Positions 16,919 to 25,838 of a DNA stretch of 64,000 bases are shown here, piece by piece (the stretch's first letter is position 1; every line of letters begins with the position of its first letter). Source of the DNA: Lebetimonas natsushimae (GTDB lineage Bacteria > Campylobacterota > Campylobacteria > Campylobacterales > Nautiliaceae); assembly GCF_002335445.1 (NCBI RefSeq), contig NZ_BDME01000002.1, positions 62,001 through 126,000 on the forward strand. Direction: 5' to 3'. The translations under genes and the position numbers were made by a program. The notes beneath the pieces are model-generated. The model saw only the letters and a program-made list of their open reading frames with translations, ran no database searches and was not told the DNA's origin.

Positions 16919-17914
16919 TTAATTAATAATCAGTTTAGCATTTATGGCATTACTAGCTTTTAAATTTTCTAAAATAGCTATAATGTCCTGAGGTGAGGCA
17001 TTAAATTTTTGAAACATCTGTGTTAAATTTAAAATAGTTGTCTCTTTTTTAATTTTTATAACAAAATCGCCGTATGTTATTACTGTCGGTTTTACAGTTA
17101 TATCACTTCCAGCAACAACTGTTCCTGTTCTTTCATCTATCACTATCACATCTGGCATTTGTGTGGAAATTTTAGTATTTTCAACTTCTGCCAAAAATTC
17201 AGGCATAGATAAATTTTTCGGTTTTTTTAATTTTATGGTTCTAGGATCTACAGCGACCGCAACCTTTTCTTTAAATTTTTTATTTAAAGCATTTTGAATA
17301 TTTATTGCAAGATCAAAATCGCTTCTTTTAAGTGAAAGTGTTGCATAGTTTTGATGATATAAATCCCAAACAACAGCTCTCTCAACTGTAGCACCGTTTG
17401 GAATTTTTACGGTTGTAGTAAAGTGTTTTTGTTTAAGGCCCCCTTTTAAATTAAATCCGCCCATACTTACAGGCCCCTGGGCAAGGGCATAAATTTTTCC
17501 GTTTACACCTTTTAGTGGAGTTATAAGCAATACTCCGCCTTCCAGTGAGGTCGCATCACCGATTGATGAAATAGTTACATCAATTTTATCCCCTTCCCTT
17601 GCAAAGGGTGGAAGTGTGGCGGTTACCATTACAGCGGCTACATTTTTAGATTTTATGTCTTTTGGGTCAAGTTTTACATTTACGTTTTTAAGAAGGTTTG
17701 AGAGTGTCTGGTTTGTAAATTTTGATGATGTTGAATCCCCTGTGCCGTTAAGCCCCACTACTAATCCGTAACCGATTAACTGGTTGTCTCTTACACCTAT
17801 AATTGATGATACATTTTTTATTTTGTCGGCAAAAAGATTGGTTGAAATAAAAATATAAAATATTGCAAAAAAAGCTAAAGTCAAAGCTCTTTCAAAACCA
17901 TCAATTTTTGTCAT
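16919..17914 (-). CDS. flgI: flagellar P-ring protein
   Basis: The periplasmic protein that forms the P-ring bushing around the rod. An N-terminal hydrophobic export signal (about 8-29, ending LFADKIKN) is followed by the FlgI signature SIIGVRDNQLIGYGLVVGLNGTGD (about 37-60) and by PFAREGDKIDVTISSIGDATSLEGGVLLITPLKG. The 331-residue length is slightly short of the usual 350-370. A sigma54 promoter at 17938-17951 precedes it; it is the first gene of flgIJMNK. Confidence 0.96.
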   Translation of the reverse strand: MTKIDGFERALTLAFFAIFYIFISTNLFADKIKNVSSIIGVRDNQLIGYGLVVGLNGTGDSTSSKFTNQTLSNLLKNVNVKLDPKDIKSKNVAAVMVTATLPPFAREGDKIDVTISSIGDATSLEGGVLLITPLKGVNGKIYALAQGPVSMGGFNLKGGLKQKHFTTTVKIPNGATVERAVVWDLYHQNYATLSLKRSDFDLAINIQNALNKKFKEKVAVAVDPRTIKLKKPKNLSMPEFLAEVENTKISTQMPDVIVIDERTGTVVAGSDITVKPTVITYGDFVIKIKKETTILNLTQMFQKFNASPQDIIAILENLKASNAINAKLIIN

Positions 17915-17916
17915 TT

Positions 17917-17952
17917 ACTGCCTTTTTATAATAGGCAGCAAAAAGCATTCCA
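17917..17952 (-). promoter_or_regulatory. sigma54 promoter and structured leader of flgI
   Basis: On the minus strand TGGAATGCTTTTTGC places GG (17950-17951) and GC (17938-17939) exactly ten bases apart, the RpoN -24/-12 geometry. Downstream the leader contains CTGCC...GGCAG, a short inverted repeat ending in the ribosome binding site AAAAAGGC. The same arrangement occurs before flgD. Confidence 0.75.
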
Positions 17953-17956
17953 ATTT

Positions 17957-18052
17957 AATTGAAAAATGGATAATGAAAAATGTAAAATGGAAAATAAAAA
18001 ATATAGAAGAGATGATGTTTTAATTATCCGTTATCAATTATCCATTTTATAT
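17957..18052. repeat. AATGGA-type interspersed repeat, copy 1
   Basis: The gap between flgI and the MFS gene is filled by an A/T-rich repeat. AAAATGGATAAT (17963-17974) and its exact reverse complement (18037-18048) form a 12-bp inverted repeat. The 19-base stretch at 17977-17995 (AAAATGTAAAATGGAAAAT) recurs exactly at 40073-40091. The right end touches the MFS stop codon. Confidence 0.7.
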
Positions 18053-18055
18053 TAA

Positions 18056-19297
18056 TTATATGTATCTGACTATCAAAACGCCATCTTTTTCATAAAAATC
18101 ATATACATTTTTTTCTGTTTTAAGTTCTTCTATAAAATCTTTATCATAATTTTTATATTCCACAATTTTAAATTTTTTAACAGGTTTCATCTTAATTAGA
18201 GCAGCCACCCATAAAATTCCGATAATTCCGCTTATTATTAAAAATAAATTTAAGGCGTTGTGTTTCATAAAAATTCCAGCAAACGCTCCGCCAAGAAAAA
18301 TTCCAAGATATTGAATCGTATTTGAAGTTGAAAGCGCGGTGGCTTTTTGGTTTGCCCTTGCCACTTTGCTTACAAAGCTTTGAAGAACCGGTTCTAGCAT
18401 ATTAAACCCAAAGAAAAATATAATTACCGCTAAAAAGTCTGTTGTTACATTTTCTATTGAATATAAAAATAGTGACAATGTAATGAGTGTTGCACTTAAA
18501 ACAAAAACAAATTTTCCTTTTTCTTTTTTCTCAGCCAAAATCGCTCCAAGGGGAAGTGCAAAAATACCTATAATTAATGCCGGAATATAAACTTTCCACA
18601 GATCCATTTTATCCCAGCCCAGATTTTTTGTAAAAATTATCGGTGTTATCATAAAAAATACGGTCATCAAACCTTTTTGCATAAATCCTGAAAAGAAAAG
18701 TTTTAAAAGTTCTTTATGGGTTAAAATCTCTTTCAGACTTGCTTTTGGCTGATGATGCACTATATGTGGAGCCGCTGGAATTTTTGCAATAACAAGCCAG
18801 ATAGAAAAAAGTGCAAGTAAAGCTGTTAATAGAAAAAGTTTATCAACACCCCATTTTGCTCCTATTGTCGGTCCTAAAACCATAGAAAGTGCAAAGCTTA
18901 AAGCAATAAACTGACCCATTCTTGCAAATGCTTTGGCACGCGTTTTTTCATCCGTCAAATCTGCAATATAAGCTAAAATCACTCCGCCTATTGCCCCGGC
19001 TCCCTGAAGTAATCTTCCAAAAATCAGGGTATAAATATTATCACTGAATGCACACACCAAACTTCCTAAAAAAAGTAAGCTAAGTCCTATAATTAAAATT
19101 TTTTTCTTATCGTAATTATCAGCCCATTTTCCAAAAGGAATTTGTAAAAACACCTGGGAAAGGGCATATGCACCCATTGCAATACCTACATTAAAACTGT
19201 TGGCATCCTGCAGTGACAAGGCATATAAGGACAAAAGGGGCATTACAATAAAAAGTCCTAAAAATCTGATAGCCATTAGAAGTGATAAATAGACCAT
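18056..19297 (-). CDS. YajR-like MFS transporter
   Basis: A 413-residue major facilitator with 12 hydrophobic segments. The motif-A loop is GKWADNYDKKKILIIGLSLLFLGSLVCA (about 76-103), and GRLLQGAGAIGGVILAYIADLT (about 113-134) matches the YajR subgroup closely. A soluble C-terminal extension (about 375-413, EYKNYDKDFIEELKTEKNVYDFYEKDGVLIVRYI) recalls the small YAM domain of YajR. The substrate is unknown. It is transcribed alone. Confidence 0.82.
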   Translation of the reverse strand: MVYLSLLMAIRFLGLFIVMPLLSLYALSLQDANSFNVGIAMGAYALSQVFLQIPFGKWADNYDKKKILIIGLSLLFLGSLVCAFSDNIYTLIFGRLLQGAGAIGGVILAYIADLTDEKTRAKAFARMGQFIALSFALSMVLGPTIGAKWGVDKLFLLTALLALFSIWLVIAKIPAAPHIVHHQPKASLKEILTHKELLKLFFSGFMQKGLMTVFFMITPIIFTKNLGWDKMDLWKVYIPALIIGIFALPLGAILAEKKEKGKFVFVLSATLITLSLFLYSIENVTTDFLAVIIFFFGFNMLEPVLQSFVSKVARANQKATALSTSNTIQYLGIFLGGAFAGIFMKHNALNLFLIISGIIGILWVAALIKMKPVKKFKIVEYKNYDKDFIEELKTEKNVYDFYEKDGVLIVRYI

Positions 19298-19339
19298 TTA
19301 TATCCTTTTTTTTATTAGTTTAATACCATTTGTTTAAAT

Positions 19340-20116
19340 TTATGTTAATTTGATTTTTTGTTTTTTTCTGTTTTCAAAATAGACAGCTTCGCTAAATCCT
19401 AAATTTTTAGCCATCTTGATAACTTCATTTATTTTATATCCAACATCCTCTGGTTTGTGGGCATCGCTTGAGAATGTAATATCTATTCCTTCATCCCTTA
19501 TCATTTCAAGAAGTTTAGTTGAAGGATAAATCTCTTTTACGGGTTTTCTGAGCCCTGCTGTGTTTATTTCGACTGCCATACCCGCCTTTTTAATTTCTTT
19601 GATTGCATTTTTTGCAATGTCTTTTATATTTTTTTTAGGCTTAAATCCGAAAACTTTTACCAAATCAAGATGTCCTACTATGTCAAAGAGGCGTGATTTT
19701 GCCAAATCCTGAATTTTTGAAAAATATTCTTCATAAATATCATCTACATCTCTGTTGTGCCACTCTTTTATAAATTCGGGATTGTCGAATCCCCAGTTGT
19801 CTAGGAAATGAACGCTGCCAATCAAATAATCCACATTTCTTTCAAGCACTCTTTTATCCACATAAGGGGTAAAATCAACTTCATATCCCAAAAGTATTTT
19901 TATTTTGTCTTTGTATTTTTCTTTGAGTGATTTTATTTCTTTTTCATATTTTGGCATATCGGAAAAACTCATTCTGTATTGTTCATCAAACTCCATTGAG
20001 GCATGATCTGCAAATCCGTAAATTTTAATATTTTTTTCAATGGCTTTTTTTACATATTCCTCAGGATTTCCTGTTGCATGCTTGCAAAGCGGGGTGTGAT
20101 TGTGAATATCTATCAT
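19340..20116 (-). CDS. PHP-family histidinol-phosphatase (HisJ/HisK type)
   Basis: A metal-dependent phosphoesterase that probably dephosphorylates histidinol phosphate. PHP motifs are all present: MIDIHNHTPLCKHA, YGFADHA, LLGYEVDF, GSVHFL, IVGHLDLVK, EINTAG and SSDAHKPEDVG. It is about 258 residues. The frame is open one codon further to a TTG (20119), but the ATG at 20114-20116 is the better start. hisIE is elsewhere in the window, not linked. Divergent from cheZ. Confidence 0.85.
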   Translation of the reverse strand: MIDIHNHTPLCKHATGNPEEYVKKAIEKNIKIYGFADHASMEFDEQYRMSFSDMPKYEKEIKSLKEKYKDKIKILLGYEVDFTPYVDKRVLERNVDYLIGSVHFLDNWGFDNPEFIKEWHNRDVDDIYEEYFSKIQDLAKSRLFDIVGHLDLVKVFGFKPKKNIKDIAKNAIKEIKKAGMAVEINTAGLRKPVKEIYPSTKLLEMIRDEGIDITFSSDAHKPEDVGYKINEVIKMAKNLGFSEAVYFENRKKQKIKLT

Positions 20117-20138
20117 CAATTTTGCCTTTTTTATTGAA

Positions 20139-20150
20139 ATTATATATAAT
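20139..20150. promoter_or_regulatory. palindromic divergent -10 boxes (PHP gene / cheZ)
   Basis: ATTATATATAAT is a perfect 12-base palindrome: minus-strand TATAAT (20139-20144) for the PHP phosphatase and plus-strand TATAAT (20145-20150) for cheZ, placed back to back. Confidence 0.45.
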
Positions 20151-20173
20151 TAATCAAAAAAATGGGGTGTGTT

Positions 20174-20848
20174 ATGACACAGGAAGAATTAGACGCTTTA
20201 ATGGCGGGCGGTTTGGATGATATTGATGAAATAGAAGACGAAGTTAATGAAACTGAAGTAAATAATAAAAAAAATGAAAATAAAGATAGCGAATACACAG
20301 AAGACGAACCTATAACTCCTCCTCCTGCAGATGATAAACACAAAGTTGTAGCCCAGCTTGATGAGGTTACAAAAGAGAGTGAGGAAAAAGCAGTTGAAAT
20401 TTTAGAGAAAATGGATGAAATTTCTGCCACTATTACGGATACCAATGAAAAAATTCAAAAAATAATTGAATTTTTAAATGAACAAAAAGAGCTTTTTACA
20501 AAACTTCATAATGCATTTCCTCATATTAAAAAATTTGAAGAAGAACTGCAAAAAATAGATGAAATGATACAAATTGCAAATAAAATAAGCGAAGAAAATA
20601 TAAATGCGGAAAATGAAATATTCACCGTTATGGATATAATGCAGTATCAGGATATTCACAGACAGAAGATTGAAAGGGTTATTAATATAATGAGAGCTTT
20701 AATAAAATATATGAACAGACTTTTTGAAGGCAAAATTGAAGATGAAAAAAGAGTAAAAAGTGCTAAACATCTTCAAGGAGATGAAACAGAAGAGGTTGTG
20801 AGCGATGAAGATATTGAAAAATTACTTGCAGAATTTGGAGCAAAATAG
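20174..20848 (+). CDS. cheZ: CheY-phosphate phosphatase CheZ (chemotaxis)
   Basis: The central helices carry DIMQYQDIHRQKIERV (about 154-169), which keeps the catalytic Asp-x3-Gln of CheZ (Asp160, Gln164). The C-terminus SDEDIEKLLAEFGAK resembles the CheY-binding tail of E. coli CheZ. The N-terminus MTQEELDALMAGG resembles the CheY-binding motif of FliM. A long helical hairpin (about 55-185) dominates. The frame is open from an ATG at 20162, but only the ATG at 20174 has an upstream G-rich site. The stop overlaps the next gene's GTG start (TAGTG). Confidence 0.85.
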   Translation: MTQEELDALMAGGLDDIDEIEDEVNETEVNNKKNENKDSEYTEDEPITPPPADDKHKVVAQLDEVTKESEEKAVEILEKMDEISATITDTNEKIQKIIEFLNEQKELFTKLHNAFPHIKKFEEELQKIDEMIQIANKISEENINAENEIFTVMDIMQYQDIHRQKIERVINIMRALIKYMNRLFEGKIEDEKRVKSAKHLQGDETEEVVSDEDIEKLLAEFGAK

Positions 20849-22107
20849 TGATTGAATTACTCTCGCCCGCAGGGGATTTTGAAAAGTTAAAAATAGCCAT
20901 TGAATACGGGGCAGATGCCGTATATGCAGGTGTCAGCCATTTTTCCCTCAGATGTCACAGCGGAAAAGAGTTTGATTATGAAACATTTAATAAAGCCGTA
21001 AAATATGCCCATAATAAAGGAGTTAAAGTTTATGCCACTGTAAATGCTTTTCCTTTTGAAAATCAGCTGCCACTTATCGAATCCCATATTAAAAAACTGA
21101 AAGAAATAGGTGTTGATGCTTTTATTATTTCAACCCTTGGGGTTTTATATAAAGCAAAAGAAATAGCACCTGAGATTGACATCCACCTTTCAACCCAGGC
21201 AAATGCCTTGAGTTCTTGGGATTATATGGCTTATCGTGATTTGGGGGTTAAAAGAATAATAGCAGCGCGTGAAGCCACTTTAAAAGATTTAACTAAAATA
21301 AAAGAAAAAGTCCCTGAAATTGAAATAGAAATATTTGTACACGGGGCTATGTGTTTTGCATATTCCGGAAGATGTTTACTTAGTGCAGTGCAGTTTGGAA
21401 GAAATCCAAACAAGGGAAGCTGTGCCAATGACTGCAGGTATCCGTATGTACTTTATGCCGAAAATCCAGAGACAGGAAAATTATTTAAACTTGAAGAGTA
21501 TAAAGACGGCACTTATATAATGAATGCAAAAGATTTATGTTTAATTGAGCATATTCCAGAAATTATAAAAAGCGGCGTAATTGATTCTGTAAAAATTGAA
21601 GGAAGAACAAAAGCCCCTTATTATGTTGGAGTTGTTACAAAGGCATACAGAGATGCGATAGATGAATATATTAAAACAGGAAAATGTGAGTGTAAAAAAT
21701 ATTTAAATGAAATTTTAACCACTAAAAACAGAGGTTTAACAGAAGCCTATATTGTAAAAAGACCATACGAAAAGGATGATACGCAGAATCTTGAAACTTC
21801 ACTTACAACAGGGGATTGGCAGGTTAGCGGAATAGTTACGGAAGACGGCGGGCATTTTATGTGCAAATATAAAACATATCCTGGGGATGTTTTAGAAATA
21901 GTTTTGCCAAAAAATGTAAAAATTGAAAGTTGTGAAAACGAAATAGGGAAAATTTATCGGGAAAACGGTAAGTGGCTTTTAAAGCTAAATAAAATTGTAA
22001 CTCAGAGCGGAAAAGAATTAAGCTCTGTTCACAGCGGCAATTTAAATCCGATAAAACTGCCTTGTAAGCTGCCGTATTTAACATTTTTAAGAAAGGAAGA
22101 TAAATGA
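20848..22107 (+). CDS. U32-family (TrhP/YegQ-like) tRNA uridine hydroxylation protein
   Basis: The 419-residue protein is annotated historically as a collagenase-like peptidase. It begins with the family start ELLSPAGDFEKLKIAIEYGADAVYAGVSHFSLRC and has the FVHGAMCFAYSGRCLLS and GSCANDCRYPY cysteine motifs, then YIMNAKDLCLI and SVKIEGRTKAPYYVGVV. Family members TrhP/YegQ help form 5-hydroxyuridine at tRNA position 34; the cysteines may bind an iron-sulfur cluster. The start is GTG at 20848, sharing one base with the cheZ stop. Confidence 0.88.
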   Translation: MIELLSPAGDFEKLKIAIEYGADAVYAGVSHFSLRCHSGKEFDYETFNKAVKYAHNKGVKVYATVNAFPFENQLPLIESHIKKLKEIGVDAFIISTLGVLYKAKEIAPEIDIHLSTQANALSSWDYMAYRDLGVKRIIAAREATLKDLTKIKEKVPEIEIEIFVHGAMCFAYSGRCLLSAVQFGRNPNKGSCANDCRYPYVLYAENPETGKLFKLEEYKDGTYIMNAKDLCLIEHIPEIIKSGVIDSVKIEGRTKAPYYVGVVTKAYRDAIDEYIKTGKCECKKYLNEILTTKNRGLTEAYIVKRPYEKDDTQNLETSLTTGDWQVSGIVTEDGGHFMCKYKTYPGDVLEIVLPKNVKIESCENEIGKIYRENGKWLLKLNKIVTQSGKELSSVHSGNLNPIKLPCKLPYLTFLRKEDK

Positions 22108-22601
22108 AATTTATAAGTATTTTAATGGGAAGCAAAAGTGATTATGAAATAATGAAAGAGGCTGTAAAAGTAATTGAAAAGTTTCAGATTCCTTATGAAC
22201 TGATTATTACATCTGCCCACAGGACTCCTGCAAGAACACATTCGTATGTAAAAGATGCCGAGAGCAGAGGTGCTAAAGTTTTTATATGTGGTGCCGGTAT
22301 GGCGGCTCATTTGGCCGGGGTTGTGGCCTCCCTTACTACAAGGCCGGTAATTGGTGTACCGATGCCAAGCGGAATGATGGACGGACTTGATGCACTTCTT
22401 TCAACCGTTCAAATGCCAGGCGGCATGCCGGTTGCCACTCTTGCAGTTGGAAAAGCCGGGGCAAAAAATGCAGCTTACCTTGCACTTCAAATTTTAGCCT
22501 TAAACGATGAAGAACTTAATGCAAAACTTGAAGAGGACAGAATCGCACAGGCTAAAAAGGTTGAAATGGATTCATTAGAGGTTGAGGTGAAATTAGATTA
22601 A
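22104..22601 (+). CDS. purE: N5-carboxyaminoimidazole ribonucleotide mutase
   Basis: A step of purine synthesis that moves the carboxyl group of N5-CAIR to C4. The 165-residue class I PurE has the substrate loop MGSKSDYEIMKEA, SAHRTPARTHSYVKDAE, ICGAGMAAHLAGVVA and GVPMPSGMMDGLDALLSTVQMPGGMPVATLAVG, all conserved. Its ATG overlaps the previous stop (ATGA), and its stop overlaps the next ATG, so it is in the cheZ-U32-purE-DUF3972 operon. Confidence 0.97.
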   Translation: MKFISILMGSKSDYEIMKEAVKVIEKFQIPYELIITSAHRTPARTHSYVKDAESRGAKVFICGAGMAAHLAGVVASLTTRPVIGVPMPSGMMDGLDALLSTVQMPGGMPVATLAVGKAGAKNAAYLALQILALNDEELNAKLEEDRIAQAKKVEMDSLEVEVKLD

Positions 22602-23053
22602 TGAAAACACTTTTAACTATTGAAGAATTTGAAAAAATAAGCGGAAAAAATAAACAAGAAATACTCTCTTTGTGCAGGGAAAAAAAACTTAAATGTAAAA
22701 AAAGCGAAGGAATTATTTATATAGAAGTTGAAAACAATAATAAATTGATACCTTTAAATGAAGTCGAAATAGTAAAAAGCGATGATATTGCTAAAAAAAC
22801 ACTTGCAACTTTTCTTACAATGCATGAAAAAGTTTTAATGAGTAAAGATGAAACAATTGAAGCGCTTAAAGAAGAAAATAAATTTTTAAAAGAATCAATT
22901 TATTCCATTCAGGAAGTTTATGAAGATGCACAAGAAACTATAAAACGACTTCAAAAACAGCTTGAAATTACCCAAAATGAGCTTGAATTTTGCAGGAAAA
23001 AATATAAACTTATGTGGGGGAGAGTGCTTAAAAAAGAAGAGGAAAATAATTAA
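22601..23053 (+). CDS. DUF3972-like coiled-coil protein
   Basis: The 150-residue protein has an N-terminal MerR/excisionase-like small domain (LTIEEFEKISGKNKQEILSLCREKKLKCKKSEGIIYIEV, about 4-42) and a long coiled coil (about 70-145, DETIEALKEENKFLKESIYSIQEVYEDAQETIKRL). This matches my memory of the Campylobacterota-specific DUF3972 family, of unknown function. It overlaps the purE stop by one base. Confidence 0.65.
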   Translation: MKTLLTIEEFEKISGKNKQEILSLCREKKLKCKKSEGIIYIEVENNNKLIPLNEVEIVKSDDIAKKTLATFLTMHEKVLMSKDETIEALKEENKFLKESIYSIQEVYEDAQETIKRLQKQLEITQNELEFCRKKYKLMWGRVLKKEEENN

Positions 23054-23140
23054 AAATTAAAAATTGCTAATGGAGAATGGAGAATTGTTTGTATAATTTC
23101 AATTTAATTATTCATTTTACATTTTCAATTATACATTAAT
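23053..23140. repeat. AATGGA-type interspersed repeat, copy 2
   Basis: It starts at the DUF3972 stop codon and fills the gap to the glutaredoxin. TAATGGAGAATGGA (23068-23081) recurs exactly at 27718-27731. The plus-strand CATTTTACATTTT (23113-23125) is the reverse complement of the AAAATGTAAAATG core of copies 1 and 5. A TATAAT inside (about 23092-23097) could also act as promoter for the downstream gene. Confidence 0.65.
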
Positions 23141-23154
23141 AGGAAGGAGGGTGA

Positions 23155-23394
23155 ATGGCTCAAAAAAGGGTAGTACTTTTTACGGCGCCCGGATGTGTAT
23201 GGTGCGGCAGGGCAGAGCAGTTTTTCAGGAAAAATAAAATAAGATTTAATAAAATTGATATAAGCAGGGACGCAAAAGCCGCAAAAGACTGTGAAAGACA
23301 CGGATGCAGGGGAGTGCCTGTGATTTTAATTGGTAGTAAATGGATATGCGGATTTAATGAGCCAGCAATTAAAAAAGAATTAGGACTAAAATGA
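23155..23394 (+). CDS. glutaredoxin-like thiol-disulfide protein
   Basis: The 79-residue thioredoxin-fold protein has the redox motif CVWC (Cys14, Cys17) in VVLFTAPGCVWCGRAEQFF and the cis-proline segment GVPVILIGSKWICGFNEPAIKKEL, as in NrdH/glutaredoxin proteins. Three further Cys are present (AKDCERHGCRG, WICGF). The ribosome binding site AAGGAGGG (23144-23151) is the strongest in the window. It overlaps the start of the DUF89 gene. Confidence 0.85.
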   Translation: MAQKRVVLFTAPGCVWCGRAEQFFRKNKIRFNKIDISRDAKAAKDCERHGCRGVPVILIGSKWICGFNEPAIKKELGLK

Positions 23395-24254
23395 ATATAC
23401 AAAGAGATTGTTATGTCTGTATTTACACTCAGGCTCTTAATATTACAAAAAGACTGAATTTAGATGAATATATTTCAAGTGAAATTTTAAGAGGGACGGC
23501 TAAAATATTATCTAAATACGATCTTTCTTTTATGCCTCCTGAAATTGCAAAAGAAGTTTATGAATTTATAGAAAAAACCCTTAATATTGCAGATCCTTTT
23601 GAAAAGGAAAAAAAAGAGGCAATTAAAAAAGCCCTTGAGTTAAAACCTGTTTTAGAAGAAAAATTAAAAAATTCTAAAAATTTTCTTTTTAATGCAATAA
23701 AAATCGCAATTGCAGGAAATATAATAGATTTGGGCGTTAATCAGAGTTATGATTTGGATGAGGAAATCAGAGATATTTTTAATATGCAGTTTCGCCATAA
23801 TGATTTTGATAAATTAAAAGAAAAATTAAAAGAAGCAAGAATGTTATGTTATTTGGCAGATAACAGCGGAGAAAATGTTTTTGATGAAATTTTGGTAAAG
23901 AGTATTAAAAAACTGTATCCTGAAATTAAGATTTATTATGTTGTAAGAGGTAAACCGATTATCAATGATGTGACTCTTAAAGATTTAGAAGGGCTTGAAA
24001 TTAACAGTTTAGCGGAAGTTATTGACAGCGGAGTGCCAACTCCCGGGTTTCATTTAAAATTTGCAAATGAAAAATCAAAAGAGATTTTTTATAATTCTGA
24101 TTTGGTAATCAGTAAAGGTATGGGTAATTTTGAAGTACTTTTTGGTGAATGTGGAAGAGAAGTTTTTTATCTGTTTAAGGTAAAATGCGATGTGGTTGCA
24201 AATGCATGCGGATGCAAAAAAGGTGATAACGTTATATTGAAAGGTGAAAAATGA
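23391..24254 (+). CDS. DUF89 / ARMT1-like damage-control phosphatase family
   Basis: The 287-residue protein has an N-terminal [10 protein letters not shown] (paired Cys typical of the prokaryotic AF1104-like branch), a helical domain (about 20-145), then the metal-binding segment [20 protein letters not shown] (about 157-176) and the [19 protein letters not shown] segment (about 228-246). DUF89 proteins are metal-dependent phosphatases thought to hydrolyse harmful sugar phosphates. The true substrate here is unknown. ATGA overlaps couple it to both neighbours. Confidence 0.83.
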   Translation: MNIQRDCYVCIYTQALNITKRLNLDEYISSEILRGTAKILSKYDLSFMPPEIAKEVYEFIEKTLNIADPFEKEKKEAIKKALELKPVLEEKLKNSKNFLFNAIKIAIAGNIIDLGVNQSYDLDEEIRDIFNMQFRHNDFDKLKEKLKEARMLCYLADNSGENVFDEILVKSIKKLYPEIKIYYVVRGKPIINDVTLKDLEGLEINSLAEVIDSGVPTPGFHLKFANEKSKEIFYNSDLVISKGMGNFEVLFGECGREVFYLFKVKCDVVANACGCKKGDNVILKGEK

Positions 24255-25099
24255 TATATTTTAGCGATTTACTTTTAAAACTTCAGGAATTTTGGAAAAA
24301 CAAAGGTTGTAATATTGTAATGCCTTATGATTTTCCAAGCGGGGCCGGGACGTTTCATCCGGCAACTTTACTTAGAAGCCTTGGAAAAGGCCCTTGGAAT
24401 GTGGCGTATGTGGCGCCAAGTAGAAGACCAACTGATGGAAGATATGGGGAAAACCCAAACAGGCTTGGGGCTTATTATCAGTTTCAGGTTATTATGAAGC
24501 CAAGTCCCGATAATATTCAGGAGATGTATCTTGAATCTCTTGAATATTTAGGGCTGAATTTAGCCGAGCATGATGTAAGGTTTGTAGAAGATAACTGGGA
24601 ATCTCCGACTCTTGGAGCGTGGGGACTTGGATGGGAAGTATGGCTTGATGGTATGGAAGTTACTCAATTTACCTATTTTCAGCAGGTCGGAGGACTTAAA
24701 ACATTTCCGGTGCCGGTTGAAATAACATACGGAACTGAAAGACTTGCTATGTATCTGCAGGGAGTTGATAACGTATTTGATATAAAATGGAATGAAACAA
24801 CAACATATGGAGATATGCATAAAAGAAGCGAATATGAATTTTCAAAATACAATTTTGAAGTGGCTAGCGTTGATATGCTTTTTAGATGGTTTGAAGACTG
24901 CAGAGCAGAAGCTAAAAAATGTATAGAAAATGATTTAGCACTTCCGGCATATGATTATACTATTTTAGCAAGTCATGTGTTCAATGTTTTGGATGCCAGA
25001 AAAGCAATATCTCAGACAGAAAGGCAAAATTATATCCTCAAAATCCGCGAACTTGCCAAGATGGTGGCAGAAAAATATGTGGAAATGGAAGGGCAATGA
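24251..25099 (+). CDS. glyQ: glycyl-tRNA synthetase alpha subunit
   Basis: The catalytic subunit of the bacterial alpha2beta2 glycyl-tRNA synthetase. Conserved blocks are [35 protein letters not shown] (class II motif region), [32 protein letters not shown] and [21 protein letters not shown]. The 282-residue length is normal. The beta subunit gene is not in the window, which is common in this phylum. Its ATG overlaps the DUF89 stop and its stop overlaps the NIF3 start (ATGA). Confidence 0.97.
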   Translation: MIYFSDLLLKLQEFWKNKGCNIVMPYDFPSGAGTFHPATLLRSLGKGPWNVAYVAPSRRPTDGRYGENPNRLGAYYQFQVIMKPSPDNIQEMYLESLEYLGLNLAEHDVRFVEDNWESPTLGAWGLGWEVWLDGMEVTQFTYFQQVGGLKTFPVPVEITYGTERLAMYLQGVDNVFDIKWNETTTYGDMHKRSEYEFSKYNFEVASVDMLFRWFEDCRAEAKKCIENDLALPAYDYTILASHVFNVLDARKAISQTERQNYILKIRELAKMVAEKYVEMEGQ

Positions 25100-25812
25100 G
25101 ACTCAATGAAATTTATAGATTTTTAGATGAAATAAGCCCTTTTGATTTGCAGGAAGAGTGGGATAACAGCGGCATAAATGTAGGGATTAATGATGAGGTT
25201 GAGAGAATTTATTTATCACTTGATATTGATGAAAATGTAATTGAACAGTTAAAGCCAAATTCTCTTCTTATTACCCATCATCCCTTGATTTTCAAAGGTA
25301 TAAAAAAAGTAAATTACAATTCTTTTTCTACAAAATATTTAATTTCACTTATTCAAAAAAACTGCTCACATATAGCAATGCATACAAATTTTGACAAAAC
25401 TCATCTTAATAACTATTTTGCAAGAAAAGTTTTGGGGTTTGATGGTGAAAGCGCGGATTTTGTTTTTTATTCTGATGTTTTTATGGAATTTGATGAATTG
25501 GTTGATTTGGTAAAAGAAAAAATGAATTTAAAGCATATAAGAGTTGTAAAAGCAAAAGATTTTGTTAAAAGAGTTGCAATAACGACCGGTGCCGGTATGA
25601 GTTTACTCCCATATGTAAAAGCAGACTGTTTTTTGACAGGAGATATAAAATATCACGAAGCAATGGATGCTAAAGCCAGGGAAATTAATCTTATTGATAT
25701 TACTCATTACGGGAGTGAAAAATATTTTGTGGATGCTTTGTATGACGATATAAAAGATTTAGAGATTGAAATTATAAAAATAAATTCAGAAAATCCGTTC
25801 AGTTTAATTTGA
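25096..25812 (+). CDS. NIF3/YbgI-like (GTP cyclohydrolase I type 2-like) protein
   Basis: The 238-residue dinuclear-metal protein has the usual family segments: [31 protein letters not shown] (His pair), HIAMHTNFD, and [29 protein letters not shown]. The biochemical role of the family is unsettled. The order glyQ-NIF3-flgZ-waaA matches C. jejuni Cj0704-Cj0707 and, in part, H. pylori HP0957-HP0959, as I remember those maps. Confidence 0.88.
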   Translation: MRLNEIYRFLDEISPFDLQEEWDNSGINVGINDEVERIYLSLDIDENVIEQLKPNSLLITHHPLIFKGIKKVNYNSFSTKYLISLIQKNCSHIAMHTNFDKTHLNNYFARKVLGFDGESADFVFYSDVFMEFDELVDLVKEKMNLKHIRVVKAKDFVKRVAITTGAGMSLLPYVKADCFLTGDIKYHEAMDAKAREINLIDITHYGSEKYFVDALYDDIKDLEIEIIKINSENPFSLI

Positions 25813-25818
25813 TATAAT
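25808..25818 (+). promoter_or_regulatory. flgZ extended -10 promoter
   Basis: TTTGATATAATTCC overlaps the end of the NIF3 gene; TATAAT is at 25813-25818, 20 bases before the flgZ ATG. The TTTGATATAATT form recurs before csd6, the AAA+ gene and, on the minus strand, the gene at the left edge. Confidence 0.5.
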
Positions 25819-25838
25819 TCCAATAAAAAAGGCCTGCA

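Noticed and set aside
17963-18048. The inverted repeat after the MFS gene as a Rho-independent terminator
   Set aside because: The arms are 63 bases apart and A/T-rich, with no G/C-rich stem or T-run. It fits the repeat family better.
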